A program made the translations under genes and the position numbers. Of a stretch of DNA of 64,000 bases, positions 1 to 10,236 are shown one piece after another. Below the pieces are notes generated by a model. That model made no database searches. It had not been told where the DNA came from and saw only the letters and a program-made list of their open reading frames with translations. Source of the stretch: Serinus canaria. Lineage: Eukaryota; Chordata; Aves; Passeriformes; Fringillidae. The DNA lies in the NCBI RefSeq assembly GCF_022539315.1, contig NC_066342.1, positions 16,261,346 through 16,325,345 on the forward strand, read 5' to 3'. The first letter of the stretch is position 1, and each line of letters opens with the position of its first letter.

Positions 1-560
1 CCTGTCAACTTGACTGGGTTCTCCACGGTGTGGAGGTCCCAAATTATCCCCAGCAATCTACTTACCTATTTTACTACTGTAGCTATGGAATGGGGCTCCC
101 TATCTGATGATACTCCTAGGGGTACTCCGAACTTGGGAATAATTTCCTGTGGTAACCACTTAACTGTTTTCTTTGCTTGGCTTGTGCGACAGGGAAGGGC
201 TTCTGTCCATCCAAAAAATGTGTCAACCTCTACTAACAGGTATTTGTATCCTTGAGTTTTTGGCAATTCTACAAAATCTACCTGCCAATAGTCTCCTGGC
301 TCTATTCCTATCCGAGTTCTTCCTAGCTGTGCCTGTTCACCTAGCTACTGGGTTGTTTTTCAAGCAGATATCACATTTTGACATGACCGATTTTGCTATT
401 GTTAACATCCATACTGAAATTAAACTCTGCTTTAGCAATTTTACCAATGCCTCTGCACCCCAATGACATTTGTTATGTTTAATTTGTAGAACTTCTCTCA
501 TTATCAAGGGGGGTACCACTATTCGTCCTTGTGCAGTCACATACCATCCTTCCGAATTCC
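1..560 (-). pseudogene. P1 integrase, partial (zinc domain and part of core)
   Basis: Integrase joins viral DNA to host DNA. The N-terminal HHCC zinc motif is visible: H-x3-H at about 463-477 and C-x2-C (CDIC) at 364-375. The catalytic core follows, with the first acidic residue in EVDTF and the second in SSDRE (66-266). The conserved HTPW segment that precedes the third catalytic residue is readable at the window edge; the glutamate itself would lie outside. A frame break separates the zinc domain (frame of 337-777) from the core. The family is gammaretrovirus-like by the spacing and by the motif wording. It is a pseudogene. Confidence 0.88.
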
Positions 561-1110
561 TTTGTGCATTTAGTAAACATGCCAGTCTCTCATCTTCTAT
601 TGAATATTTTGTTTTTGGAGGGAAATTAAATTGGGATACATTGATCTTTGAAGCTATCAATGCCATTGTTGTTTGCACCTCTCGAGCAACATGTCGGGCT
701 GCCCAGTCTGCCTTTCGATTTCCTTCACAGATTTTGGAGTTTCTTGATTGGTGTGCTTTACAATGTATAATTGCCATTTGTTCAGGTTTTGTACTGCTTT
801 TATCAATTGTAGGACTGCATCTTGGTGTTTAATGTGCATACCTCAAGAAGACAATCATCCTCTTTCTTTCCACAGTGCTCTGTGGACATGCTCCACTCCA
901 AAAGCATATTTTGAGTCAGTCCATATATTTACCTTTTTCCCTTCGCTTAATTCTAGTGCTCTGGTTAAAGCAACCAGTTCTGCCTTCTGGGCAGATATAT
1001 TTGGTGGTAATGCCTTTGCCTCCACTACTGTGCTGACTGTTGTTACCACATATCCAGTGTATCTGGTTCCGTTTTCCACGAAGCTGCTCCCATCTGTAAA
1101 TAGCTCTCAC
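561..1110 (-). pseudogene. P1 RNase H domain
   Basis: RNase H degrades the RNA strand of the RNA/DNA hybrid during reverse transcription. The open stretch 855-1079 carries SAQKAELVALTRAL (the conserved Glu) and WTDSKYAFG (a conserved Asp). The open stretch 337-777 starts with HCKAHQ and NRKADWAAR (the last conserved Asp) before running into integrase. The two halves are in different frames, which shows at least one frameshift around 800-850. The match to gammaretroviral RNase H is by motif order and wording only. Confidence 0.87.
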
Positions 1111-2560
1111 TCCGGCTGCTCTAGTGGAACGTCTTTCAAGTCTTCTCTTGCTGAATATGTGTACTCTATTACCTCTACACAGTCATGCCCTAATGGGCCT
1201 TCTTCAGTTGTGGTACCTAGGAACAAAGCTGGATTCAAAAGGTTAGTTGTTTTTAATGTGACATCATCTTGCTCAGTCAGGACTACTTGGAATTTTATCA
1301 TCTTGCTTGGAGAGAGCCAATGGCCCCCCTTCTGTTCTAAGACAGTGGTTACCATGTGTGGTACATAGACATCTATGTGTCTTCCCATAGTAAGCTTCCT
1401 GGTTTCTTGTATCAGCATCACGGTGGCTGCGACTGCCTGCAGACACGGAGGCCACCCCACACTTATGTTGTCAAGTTGTTTGGAAAAGTAGCCCACCGGC
1501 CTTTTCCAGCTTCCCAGACATTGGGTCAGGACTCCTAGTGCTAGGCGTAACCTTTCATGTACAAACAGCTGAAAATCTTTAGAAAGATCAGGTAACCCTA
1601 ATGCTGGAGCCGTTGTCAGTGCTTCCTTGAGTTTTAGGAAGGCTTCTTTCTGTGGCTTGCCCCAGGTGAATGGCTGCATCTTCTGAGCTTCATACAGGGG
1701 TTTTGCAATCAGTCCATAGTCCATAATCCACAAGCGACAACATCCTGCCATCCCGAGGAAGACTCGCAGCTCATGTAAGTTCTGGGGCTCTGGAATAGCA
1801 CAAATCACTTGGATACAGTTAGCACCTAGTTTTCATTGCCCTTGTGAAATTTCACATCCCAGGTAGATCACAGTCTGTTGGGCAATTTGTGCCCTTTCTC
1901 TGGATATTTATAACCTCCCCTTCCCAGTGAATTTAAAATCTCGATTGTTACCTTTATGCAGGTTGCTTTTTCTTCTGTAGCTATCAGTGTATCATCAACA
2001 TACTGCAACAATAGGTATTGGTCTCTCGGTACTTGCCCATTCTCAGTCCAAATCTCCAGCTCCTTCACCAGTTGGTTTCTGACTAAGGTCAGCAAGTTCT
2101 TGTATCCTTGTGGAAGTCGTGTCCAGGTGAGCTGGGTTTTTCTTCAGTTCCCTGGATTTTCCCACTCAAAGGCAAACATTTTCCTACTTTCTTTGTCAAG
2201 GGGTATGCAGGAAAAAGCATCTTTTAGATCAATTACTGTAAACCATTTATATATCTTTTACGGATGTCAGCAATATTTAGGGATTTGCTACCACTGGATG
2301 AATGTCTTTTGTTATTTCGTTTATCGCTCTCAAATCCTGCACTAATCTATACTCACCATTTGGTTTCTTCACTGGAAATATTGGTGTATTAAATTCTGAT
2401 TCACATTCCTCTAGAATTTGGTATTTCAAGAATTTGTCAATAATCTTTACTATTCCTTGCTGTGCTTCTGGTTTTATGGGATACTGTTTGACCTGTACAA
2501 CCCTCGCCCCTTCTTTTAACTCTACATGTATTGGCTGTGCCAATTTAGATTTTCCTGGTG
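1107..2560 (-). pseudogene. P1 reverse transcriptase and connection domain
   Basis: The RT finger/palm begins near 2560 with the conserved NTPIFPVKKPNGEYRLVQDL region, which lies in the 2277-2855 frame. The polymerase active site YVDD is at 1991-2002 in the 1868-2095 frame. The thumb and connection (LRVFLGMAG, then TWGKPQKEAFLKLKEAL and YFSKQLD) fill 1107-1808. All catalytic motifs can be read, but they sit in three separate open stretches, so at least two frame breaks disable it. Most similar in the window to the P6 RT at 44918-46000. Confidence 0.9.
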
Positions 2561-2589
2561 TATCTGTTTCCCATACAGAGGGAATCACT

Positions 2590-2994
2590 GCATCTTCTAC
2601 TTCCCTAGGGATAGACGGGACCGGTTTTTCTTTGATTATTAAAATTTGTCCCATCTTTGATTCAGGTATTTTCATTAGAAGCTCCCCATTCTCAAAGGTT
2701 ATTAAGGCATCAAGTTTTGCCAGCAAATCCCTCCCTAAAAGCGGAATTGGATACTCAGGTACATATAAGTATTCATGCGTTAAAACCTTGTTCCCGAAAC
2801 ACAAATCTAAGGGTTGCAAGAATGGGCAATTTTTCCTTCTTCCCTGTGACCCCAACTACTGTTGTTTGCTTGTCCCCAATTTGCCCTAGCAAATCATTTA
2901 GTACAGAATATGAGGCCCCTGGATCCACCAGGAATTTCACCTCTCTATCACCTAATAGTAAAGTCACTAAAGGTTCCTGGGTGGATTGTTTCAT
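2590..2994 (-). pseudogene. P1 aspartic protease
   Basis: The retroviral protease cleaves Gag-Pol. The active-site region reads FLVDPGAS at about 2900-2925, where the family has DTGAS, so the threonine beside the catalytic Asp is replaced by proline; this alone would be expected to disable it. The C-terminal LLGRDLLAKL motif is present near 2710 in the adjoining frame (2277-2855), which continues into RT. Confidence 0.85.
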
Positions 2995-3059
2995 TTCTAG
3001 TCAGCTAATATTCTCCTAGTACCATAGCCTTGGAAACATCTTCCTGCTGGAACTGATTG

Positions 3060-3350
3060 CCCTGGTTAAAGTGGTTGTTCAGGTTGCTGGGCATTCTCTC
3101 TTCCAATGCCCCTCCTGCTTGCAATGCGCACACTGATTTAAGCTTAACCCTTGCATGACTGGTCCTCCACGGCCCCTACCAAACCCACCTCTACCCAGTC
3201 CATGACCACCTCTGCCACGTCCCCTGAAATCTGGGTTCCCTTTTCCTTGTATTACTGCCAAAAGATTTTGCTGCTGCCTTTTATCAGCCTCTTTTTCCCT
3301 ATTATTGTATACCTTCCAGGCTACCTCAAGTAGTTTATCCAGATTCCTTA
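3060..3350 (-). pseudogene. P1 gag C-terminus (capsid tail and nucleocapsid zinc knuckle)
   Basis: The end of capsid is recognisable by LLEVAWKVYNNRE-type wording, followed by a glycine/arginine-rich basic stretch (GRGRGGHG) and one zinc knuckle CAHCKQEGHWKREC, a C-x2-C-x4-H-x4-C motif that binds the RNA genome. A single knuckle is usual for gammaretroviruses. The rest of gag is missing because LTR-a starts at 3351. Confidence 0.88.
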
Positions 3351-3855
3351 TGAGAGGAATAGCAGATTTGTCTTTATAAACAAGCTGTGGGTCTGCTGGT
3401 AGATAAAACTAGCACTGGGAGATAAAAGAAACAATGGGAAGGATTCCACTGATTGATGAATGGAAAAAGATATTTGCTTTTACAAATAAACTTTAGGTTT
3501 GCTGATAAATGAAATTAGACATTGAAAGATGAAAGAAACAATGAGGAAGAAAAGCCCCTAAATTCTGTAAGAATTAAAAATTAAAAGGGAGGGTTATACA
3601 TCAGAGGGAAATCTTCGGTATCAGATGTTCTGGGAAGTCTGTACCTCTCAAGTACCTCAGCCAATGGGGAAAGAGAGAAGGGAAATGCGGCTGGAAAATT
3701 AGGATAAAAAGGAGACTGCGTCCTCCAAATATTTGAGAGATCCCAGGGGAATGCCCCATGGCCTCTCCCTTTATTCGAATAAAGCCAAAAAAAGGACTCC
3801 TCTGTCTCCTTTTTGCACATAAACCTCTGGTGTTTGCAAAATAATTTTCCGAACA
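3351..3855 (+). repeat. LTR-a, 5' LTR of P2
   Basis: Starts TGAGAG and ends GAACA. In this orientation it has a CCAAT box (about 3659), a TATA-like ATAAAAAGG (about 3701) and AATAAA inside a CTTTATTCGAATAAAG palindrome (about 3770-3786), which gives U3-R-U5 order. Two other copies lie at 47860-48357 and 58700-59049. A proline-type PBS begins two bases after its end, so this is the 5' LTR of P2 rather than a solo LTR. No TSD can be checked because the 3' end of P2 is gone. Confidence 0.85.
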
Positions 3856-3857
3856 AC

Positions 3858-3875
3858 TGCAGGCTTATCTGGGAT
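3858..3875 (+). promoter_or_regulatory. Primer binding site of P2, proline-tRNA type
   Basis: TGCAGGCTTATCTGGGAT matches the classical gammaretroviral proline PBS TGGGGGCTCGTCCGGGAT at 13 of 18 positions, and four of the five changes are transitions. It lies two bases after the end of LTR-a, the expected place. This is the site where the tRNA primes minus-strand DNA synthesis. Decay explains the mismatches; the assignment to proline is likely but not certain. Confidence 0.65.
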
Positions 3876-3984
3876 CTATCCACCGTCCAGGGTGGTGGGC
3901 AGTGAGCAGAGCTGAAGGCACAGCTCACCCAGTTTGGGTGATCAGCTCTCCTTGGTGGTGGCCAGCTTCAGGCGATTGATTGGG

Positions 3985-4369
3985 TGATGCATTGTTTGCA
4001 GGGGTCTTAGGATGAGGGAAGAGACGAGAAAGTTGACTCCATGTTCAGAAGGCTTGGTTTATTATTTTATGATATATATTATGTTAAAAACTATACTAAA
4101 AGAATAGAAGAAAGGATTTAATCAGAAGGCTTAGCTAAGAATAGAAAAGGAATGAATAACAAAGGCTTGTGTCTGACTGAGACAGTCTGGACATGTGGAC
4201 TGTGACTGGCTATTAATTAGAAACAACCAGATGAGACCAATCACAGATCCACCTGTTGCATTCCACAGCAGCAGATAAGAATTGTTTGCATTTTGTTCTT
4301 GAAGCCTCTCAGCTTCTCAGGAGGGAAAAATCCTAAGGAAAGGATTTTTCATAGAACGTGTCGGTGACA
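3985..4369 (-). repeat. LTR-b inserted in the P2 leader
   Basis: Homologous over its whole length to solo LTRs at 22862-23234 and 57402-57789; on the minus strand it begins TGTCACCGACA and carries AATAATAAAC-like poly(A) sequence. Flanks ATTGGG and ACAGGG agree at four of six bases, a possible degraded 6-base TSD. The bases between this LTR and LTR-a (3876-3984) and after it (4370-4452) are P2 leader. Confidence 0.8.
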
Positions 4370-4452
4370 ACAGGGTTCCCGAGACTGTCCAGGAGACAGA
4401 CAAGTGGCGGACCAGGGGGGTCCGTGAAGAGTCCACAGGGAAGGACCACTGA

Positions 4453-5262
4453 ATGGGATCTTCAGGGAACAAACCTGGGAGGGCGCCCATGGAGGGTAGC
4501 ACAGGTAAAACAAGACACCCATGGAGTGTTGCAGGGGTAAATCTGGGAAGGGGCCCTGGCAAAAGGGATGACGATCCCATAATACCTCCGGAGACTCCCT
4601 TGGGGACAATGCTGAGGTCTTGGAACAGATTATACATTCACCCAGAGGTAACTATGGAGATCATGGTAAAATATTGTTATTTTGTGTGGCCAAAGTATGA
4701 GTTGCCAAGGGGGCATATATGGCCACCTTATGGAACAGATAGAATTCACTTGTTTCAAATTTTGTGGAGGTATTTAGAGGAGAATTGCAAAGGAAGGATT
4801 GAAATTGAATGTGGGTTGATATGGATTAGACAAGCAACAGGAGAAATATATGTATTAAGAAAAATGGGAGAAGAAGAAAAAGGGGAGGAAGAGGAAAATG
4901 GTGAGGATTGGGATCTTTTTCAGCACCTTCCCCCATCTTGTCCTCCAGCATTGCCAGCTGACCCAGGGCCAGCTACAGGTCCCCTGTATCCTCAACCCTT
5001 GGGACAAGGGGAGCAGGGAAATATTTTTCCTACAGCTCCACCTGAGAATAATGATGGTGTGGGGAGAGGGGAGCAGCATATTGTATGTCCCCCTAGAACT
5101 AGAAAAGGAACTCAGTTTAGGACATCAGAAGCCCTCTGGACCCAAGATACAGGGGTACACCAGATGCCACTCCGCGAAGTTCCTTTGGGGGGTCAAGGGG
5201 GAGGGTTTGAGTTTGTAATTGTGCCACTTACTACCCAGGATATAAGAAGGTCGAAAAAATAA
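4453..5262 (+). pseudogene. P2 gag, matrix to start of capsid (270 codons)
   Basis: Starts MGSSGNK; glycine at position 2 is the usual myristoylation site that takes Gag to the plasma membrane. The matrix-like part (PPETPLGTMLRSWN, then PKYELPRGHIWPP) is followed by an acidic lysine/glutamate-rich stretch and a proline-rich segment (p12-like). The frame ends with PLREVPLGG and FVIVPLTTQDIR, the conserved start of gammaretroviral capsid. A stop at 5260-5262 (taa) cuts capsid; the remainder continues from 5316 in another frame. P4 has a related matrix at 24709. Confidence 0.88.
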
Positions 5263-5315
5263 TTACCCCCATATTTGGATGATCCCATAGGGGTGGGGAA
5301 AAGACAGAGGAATAT

Positions 5316-6152
5316 TTGGGAAGCGCAGATTATACATGGAAGGACTGGGATTTTCTATTGGGGATTTTTTTTGGGTCATCAGAGAAACAAATGATTTTGC
5401 AGAAAGCTTGGCAGCTGTGGGAGGATGAACATCCACAAGCAGCAGGGGGTGCTGGACATAATGTACCTACAGTGGATGGTGCCATCCCCCAGGCTGACCC
5501 TCAGTGTGACCCAAATAACCAAGACAGTCTGGCTCACCACCACGATTACCATGCTCATTTGATTAGGGCAATTAAATCAGCCACTCCCAGAACTAACAAC
5601 ATAGCTAAGGCTATGTCATTAGAACAGGGGAAACAGGGGAAACATGAAAGCCCTTTGCATTGGTTGGAAAGGATTAGGGATGCCTTGCGAAAGCATGGGG
5701 GGATAGATCCTGAGGGGCCAGCCTTTGACACATTGCTGAAGGTACAGTTTGTTACTAAGGCCTGGCCTGATATAAGGAAAGGAGTACAGAAAGATGAAGA
5801 GTGGCAAAATAAGCCTCTGGAGGAATTGTTTAGAAAAACACAACAGATATATGTAAGAAGAGATAAGGAAAAGGTTAAAGCTAAGGCAAAGATGATGGCA
5901 GAATTTTTGCAGCCCAGGAGAAATAAACGGCAGGGTCCAAGGGGTCCCCCGGGACAGAGGGGCTGGGGTCGGCCACAAGGAAGTGGCAGAGGCATTCCCT
6001 TCCCAGCAGGGGAGAGCCAACCCAAACAGCAGTTGGGGAGAAACCAATGCTCTATCTGCCAGCCAAAAGGGCATTGGAAAAGGGAATGTCCGCAGAGACA
6101 GCTGGACCCTCCAGAGAAGGAAGTCCAGAAGATAATGGAAATGGATTGTTAG
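5316..6152 (+). pseudogene. P2 gag, capsid and nucleocapsid (278 codons)
   Basis: Capsid continues from the previous frame. The major homology region is visible as QGKHESPLHWLERIRDAL near residues 107-125, followed by FVTKAWPDIR and the coiled KVKAKAKMM segment. A basic glycine/arginine stretch leads to one zinc knuckle, CSICQPKGHWKREC (C-x2-C-x4-H-x4-C), near residue 247. The frame ends in UAG at 6150-6152, beyond which the same frame continues into protease. The 5' half of gag is one frame away, so this is not a translatable gag as it stands. Confidence 0.9.
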
Positions 6153-6175
6153 GGGTGTCAGGGGCTCCCATTATA
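6150..6175 (+). promoter_or_regulatory. gag-pol boundary: UAG stop with protease in the same frame
   Basis: Gag ends UAG followed by GGG, and the downstream codons stay in frame 0 and lead to the protease active site about 95 bases later. This is the termination-suppression arrangement of gammaretroviruses, in which some ribosomes read through the UAG to make Gag-Pol. A pseudoknot would be expected downstream; I did not establish one. Confidence 0.6.
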
Positions 6176-6225
6176 TCAAGGACCCACCACTCTGGAGCCC
6201 TTGATAACTTTTAAGATGGGTCGGG

Positions 6226-6534
6226 ATTGAGAGGAGGTGTGTTTTCTGGTAGACACAGGGGCCTCTTGATCCACATTGAATTATATACCTGGGGGGGGGG
6301 GGGGAATTGTCAAAAAGATCATTGGTTATTCAAGGAGTGAGTGGGAAGGATGAACGAGTGCATTTTATTCAACCCCTATTAATAGAAATGGGAGACAGGT
6401 TTGAAATGCATGAATTCCTGTTTGTTCCTAATTGTGATTGTAATTTACTGGGAAGGGATTTGATGGCTAAAGTGGGAATGCAAATTAGTATTGTAAAAAA
6501 TGACAGAGTCCAACACTGGGATATCTTTGTGTAA
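6226..6534 (+). pseudogene. P2 aspartic protease
   Basis: The active site LVDTGAS is intact at about 6249-6269 but is followed at once by a TGA. About 20 bases on there is a run of 14-15 G (6289-6304), a likely slippage frameshift, after which the rest of the enzyme (ending NLLGRDLMAKVG) is readable in frame 6307-6534. Two independent lesions therefore disable it. It lies between gag and RT as expected. Confidence 0.87.
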
Positions 6535-7813
6535 AATGTCTGAGAAGGCTTATGCTGAAATAAATTCGAAAGTGTGGGCAGCCCCAGGGAAATATGGAAA
6601 ACTAGACATAGAGCCTCTTCAAATTACTTTGAAACAACCAGGACAAGTGGTGTCTAAAAAGCAATACCCTCTTTCAAGGGAGGGAAAGAAGGGGTTACAG
6701 CCTGTCATTGAGTCCCTGCTAAAGGCAGGTCTCTTGGAGTCATGTATGTCTCCCTGTAACACCCCTATCCTGCCAGTTAAGAAACCAGATGGAACCTACA
6801 GAATGGTACAGGACTTAAGAATAATAACTGAAATTGTTAAACCAAGGCATCCCACTGTTCTGGATCCCTATACAATCCTGAGTCAGATCCCTTCTTCACA
6901 TCAGTATTATTCAGTACTGGATTTGAAGGATGCTTTCTGGGGGTGTCCCAATACAGAGGACAGTAAACAGTATTTTGCCTTTGAGTGGGAACAGGAGGAA
7001 GGAGGAAAAATAGTAAAGTAACAGTTGACATGGGCAGTTCTTCCGCAGGGATACACTGAGTGGCCGGTTTTGTTCGGGCAAGCTTTGCAGAAAATATTAA
7101 GATGGTTTACTCCACCCTCAGGAGTTAGGTTGTTGCAGTATGTGGATGACTTGCTTTTATCTGGGGAACATGAAAAGATGGTTGAGGAGGCTACTGTAAA
7201 GCTGCTTAATTTTCTTCCTAAAAAAGGGCTTGGAGTATTCAAAAAGAAGGCACAGTTGGTAGAGAAAATGGTAAAATATTTGGGATACATTCTGACTGGA
7301 TGGTTATGGTGTATTGCTCCAGACAGAATAGAAGGGATTTTACAAGTACCGTTACCCCAAACAAAAAAGGAGTTACGGTAGTTTTTAGGGTTGGTGGGAT
7401 ACTACAGAGCATGGATTGAGGATTTTTCTGTTGTGGCCAGACCTTTATATGACTTTTTAACCCAAGATAGTCCTAATGTTCTGCTATGGACACCAGAAGG
7501 AGAGCAAAGCTTTAAAAACTTAAAAGACAAATTGGTTAAGGCCCTAGTCTTAGCTCTTCCAGAGACAGAAAAGGAATTTGAACTATATGTGGATGTTAAA
7601 CAGAGCCATGCTAAAGGAATTTTGGTGCAAGAGCATGGGGGAAGAAGGCGGCCTGTTCCTTATTTTTCAAAATTGTTAGACCCGGTGGCCAGAGGCTGGC
7701 CTCATTGTCTGCAGAACTGTGCAACCACAGCCCTGATGGTGGCTGAGGCGCGAAAGCTGACAAGGGAAGTTGTGATATGTAGTATAGGTTATAAAATAAT
7801 TTGTGCTAAGTGA
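6500..7813 (+). pseudogene. P2 reverse transcriptase and connection, split by stops
   Basis: Three open stretches follow each other: 6500-7021 with NTPILPVKKPDGTYR and VLDLKDAFWG (first catalytic Asp region); 7025-7381 with LPQGY and the YVDD active site at 7139-7150; and 7391-7813 with FLGLVGYYRAW (thumb) and YFSKLLDPVARGWPHC (connection). Single stops at 7019-7021 and 7379-7381 separate them, so most of RT would be one frame but for two point changes. The connection is cut at 7770 by LTR-c; pol resumes at 10237. Confidence 0.92.
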
Positions 7814-7928
7814 AATTAAAACCACAGCATTTTGTGTACTAAAACCAGTGTCGAGCAACAAGCCAGCTAAGAAATTGAAAACACCAGGAACTCACTGTTG
7901 CCAGAGATGTATATTCCAAAGGATCTCT

Positions 7929-9024
7929 TGTCTGACAATATCGAAAATCAAAGGCGACTCTGATGAAGGGGAGAGAGAATGATGCATCTGTTCCAGATTG
8001 CAAGGCAAGATGTATTCTATTACCATCTGTATGGCAGTTGTCTGGTGGCAAGTCAGCAATTCTCCTTACCTCTCTCCCTGAGTGATCATAATCACTCTTC
8101 CCTCAGCAGGGGACATCTGCTGATAACAAGCTATTGAATGTCACTGCATGACTGATAAGAAAAATAACATCCCATTGTGAGATGCTCCGCCCAGAGGGAG
8201 GAGCCAAGCATTGCTACCCAGATATAATCTGGGGATTCTGACACCCCAGCAGGGCTTCCCACTGGATTTCCCCAGAGGAACAGCAGCTGCTTCTACTTCC
8301 ACAGATCTGCAGAGGAAGAATATACCCTTTCTCTACAGGACCCCCCTGCTCCAACAGAACCACATCCGACACTTCAGGAGGACTGCAGCCACTTTTCCAA
8401 CTAAACTGCTACCAACACCCTGACCAATAGGGTGTCAGGTTGAGTTCTGACTCTGTCAGTGTTGTTCTAGTGTATTGCATTGTTTTATTTTATCCTTTTT
8501 TTTTTCCCTTCCCTATTAAAAAACTGTTATTTCCTGCTCCCATATTTTTTGCCTGAGAGCCCTTTAATTTAAAATTCATAGCAATTTGGAGGGGTGAGGA
8601 GGGTTTGCATTCTCCATTTCAGGGGAGGCTCCTGCCTTCTTTAGCAGGCACCTGTCTTTCCAAACCAAGACAGCATCTGACTCCATCTTATCTGAAGGCT
8701 AATGAATTACTTTATTATATTATATTATACTATGTACATTGTATCTAAACTCAATCTGCCATGCACTCACTCTTGGTCACAACTGCAAAGAACTGCACCC
8801 ATCTCTGATTCTCTCATGACTGTCCCGTGACAGTCCGACACACACACACTTCTTGGCCCTGATTGGCCAAGAGAACAAAACATTCTCACTTTGGGTAAAC
8901 AATCTCCATATTGCATTCTACTTTAGCACAACACAGGCACAGCAAGCGAGATAAGAATTGTGTTTTCCTTCTTCTCTGCTTGTCTCACAGCTTCTCTCTC
9001 TTCAGAGGGCATGTGAATACCACA
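7929..9024 (-). repeat. LTR-d inserted in LTR-c
   Basis: On the minus strand it begins TGTGGTATTCACATGCC, has the CCAAT-type motif GGCCAATCAGGGCC (about 8860) and an AATAAAG signal in a TATAATATAATA run (about 8712-8735), and ends near the GATGCATC...TTCATCAGAG segment. The layout is that of avian class II (ERVK-like) LTRs. Its low end is uncertain by some tens of bases and I found no TSD. LTR-e is inserted in it at 7989-8672. Confidence 0.7.
7989..8672 (+). repeat. LTR-e, solo LTR with TSD GCATC
   Basis: 684 bases, TGTTCC...AAGACA, flanked by perfect 5-base repeats GCATC at 7984-7988 and 8673-8677. It has a TATA-like GATATAATC (about 8221) and a polypyrimidine stretch before ATTAAA (about 8514). 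It lies inside LTR-d, which lies inside LTR-c, which lies inside P2: a fourth level. Copies at 28966-31063 (interrupted) and 51690-51910 (partial). Confidence 0.9.
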
Positions 9025-9039
9025 TACCAAGACCCCAGC

Positions 9040-9662
9040 TGTCAGGACCCAGGACATCCCTCTGGCTGTCCTGAGCAGCCAAGACCCCTGCCAGGGGTCT
9101 CAGGACCCTGGCACAGAGCCCAAAAATGCCTGATGTTTTGATTATGAACCGTGGAGCAAGTTACCAACCTTAGATGAAGATCTGCAAGCCACACAAATTA
9201 AGCAGAATGATAGTGAATTTATCATGGGGTGAAAAAGGAGATTTTGGGGTTTCTAGAATGAAGGTTCAGGGGGCAAAATGGAGGGATCTGGGCATGTCCA
9301 GCCTTTCTCCTTCTTCTTCTTGGCCTCCATCTTCTGCTGTGATGTTGGCACTTTTAGATTGGTTTAGAGTAGAAGCTCACTGTCTAACATAGATGATAGC
9401 TATTGGAAAGTAATTGTAAATATTGTACAGGTAGTTTTTAGTATAAAATAATAACACCACCCCAGGGGCAGGCAGAGTGCCTGGAACTGTCCTGCTGGAT
9501 GGACCTTGGCAGGGCAGGAGAAAGAATTTTATAGATTAGATACAATAAACAACCTTGAGACCGAGAAATGAAGAGCCCTGACTCTTTCTTCAAGCACCGG
9601 ACTGGGAAAAGAGACTTTCGAAATTTTCTTGGGGTCACTCTGACCAGCTAGAGACCCCGACA
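9040..9662 (+). repeat. LTR-f, solo LTR with TSD CCCAGC
   Basis: 623 bases, TGTCAGGACCC...CCCCGACA, flanked by perfect 6-base repeats CCCAGC at 9034-9039 and 9663-9668. It has a poly(A)-type ACAATAAACAA signal (about 9542). It lies inside LTR-c next to LTR-d. It is diverged from the copies at 34423-35052 and 38784-39411 but has the same length and shares the CTTCTTCTTC...CATCTTCTGCTGTG segment. Confidence 0.88.
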
Positions 9663-10236
9663 CCCAGCTGGAGACACTTCAGATGAGCATCACCAGCAAA
9701 CACCGACTGAGAAACTGAAACAGGAAGGCAGCTGTCCCCAGGAATGTATATTCCAGGGGATTTCTTTTATCTGTCAGGAGGCATTTTGATAAGCATCATC
9801 AGCAACTAAAAACTAAGTGATAGAAATTTAAATACCAGAAAGACACTGCCTCCAGAGATGTATATTCCAACGTATATTCCAAAGGATTTTTCATCTGACC
9901 AGACTCCAGCAGAAGGCATACTGATAAGCATCAGCAGAAGTTTTTCCCAGAAAGTTTCTTCCTGACAGGATTCCAGCAATTATCCACCAGCTCCAGAAAA
10001 CCCGATGACATGCTAAAGAAGACCCCTTTCCAAAGCCCAAAAGACTGTATAAAAATGGACCCCTTGGAATGGATTGGGGGAGGCCCACGGGGATGCTGGT
10101 GCAGACCAGGTCATAGAGTCTCCCTGGCACTGATCGCCTGGCTCAGAGCCAAGATTGCTTGTTTTTTTCCAAATTTATATTTTTGATCATTTAATAAATT
10201 TCTTTTATTAATAAATTAAAGTATTCATTTATAACA

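Larger units (their letters stand above)
1..3350 (-). mobile_element. P1, truncated gammaretrovirus-like provirus (pol and end of gag)
   Basis: Read on the minus strand, the order gag nucleocapsid, protease, RT, RNase H, integrase is the standard retroviral order. The element runs off the left edge of the window inside integrase. At the other end gag stops abruptly at 3350, exactly where an LTR-a of the opposite orientation (the 5' LTR of P2) begins, so P2 appears to have inserted into or recombined with P1 gag. No LTR of its own is visible. Every domain is interrupted by stops or frame changes, so it cannot encode a working protein. Confidence 0.9.
7771..10236 (+). repeat. LTR-c inserted in P2 pol, itself carrying three later LTRs
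   Basis: Starts TGTGATATG and ends TTTATAACA, with a TATA box (CTGTATAAAAATG, about 10046) and AATAAA (about 10209). Flanks are GAAGT and GGAGC. The inverted provirus P3 has the uninterrupted site with GGAGT (about 14194-14198), one base from each, so a 5-base TSD is likely. Without its nested LTRs it is about 740 bases; it contains a repeated motif around GATGTATATTCCA (about 7907, 9747 and 9857). Other copies: 12742-13395, 14338-16335, 42105-42729. Confidence 0.85.

Noticed and set aside
3581..3928. 115-codon minus-strand frame and its relative at 47813-48130
   Set aside because: Both are antisense frames through LTR-a, conserved only because the LTR is repeated.
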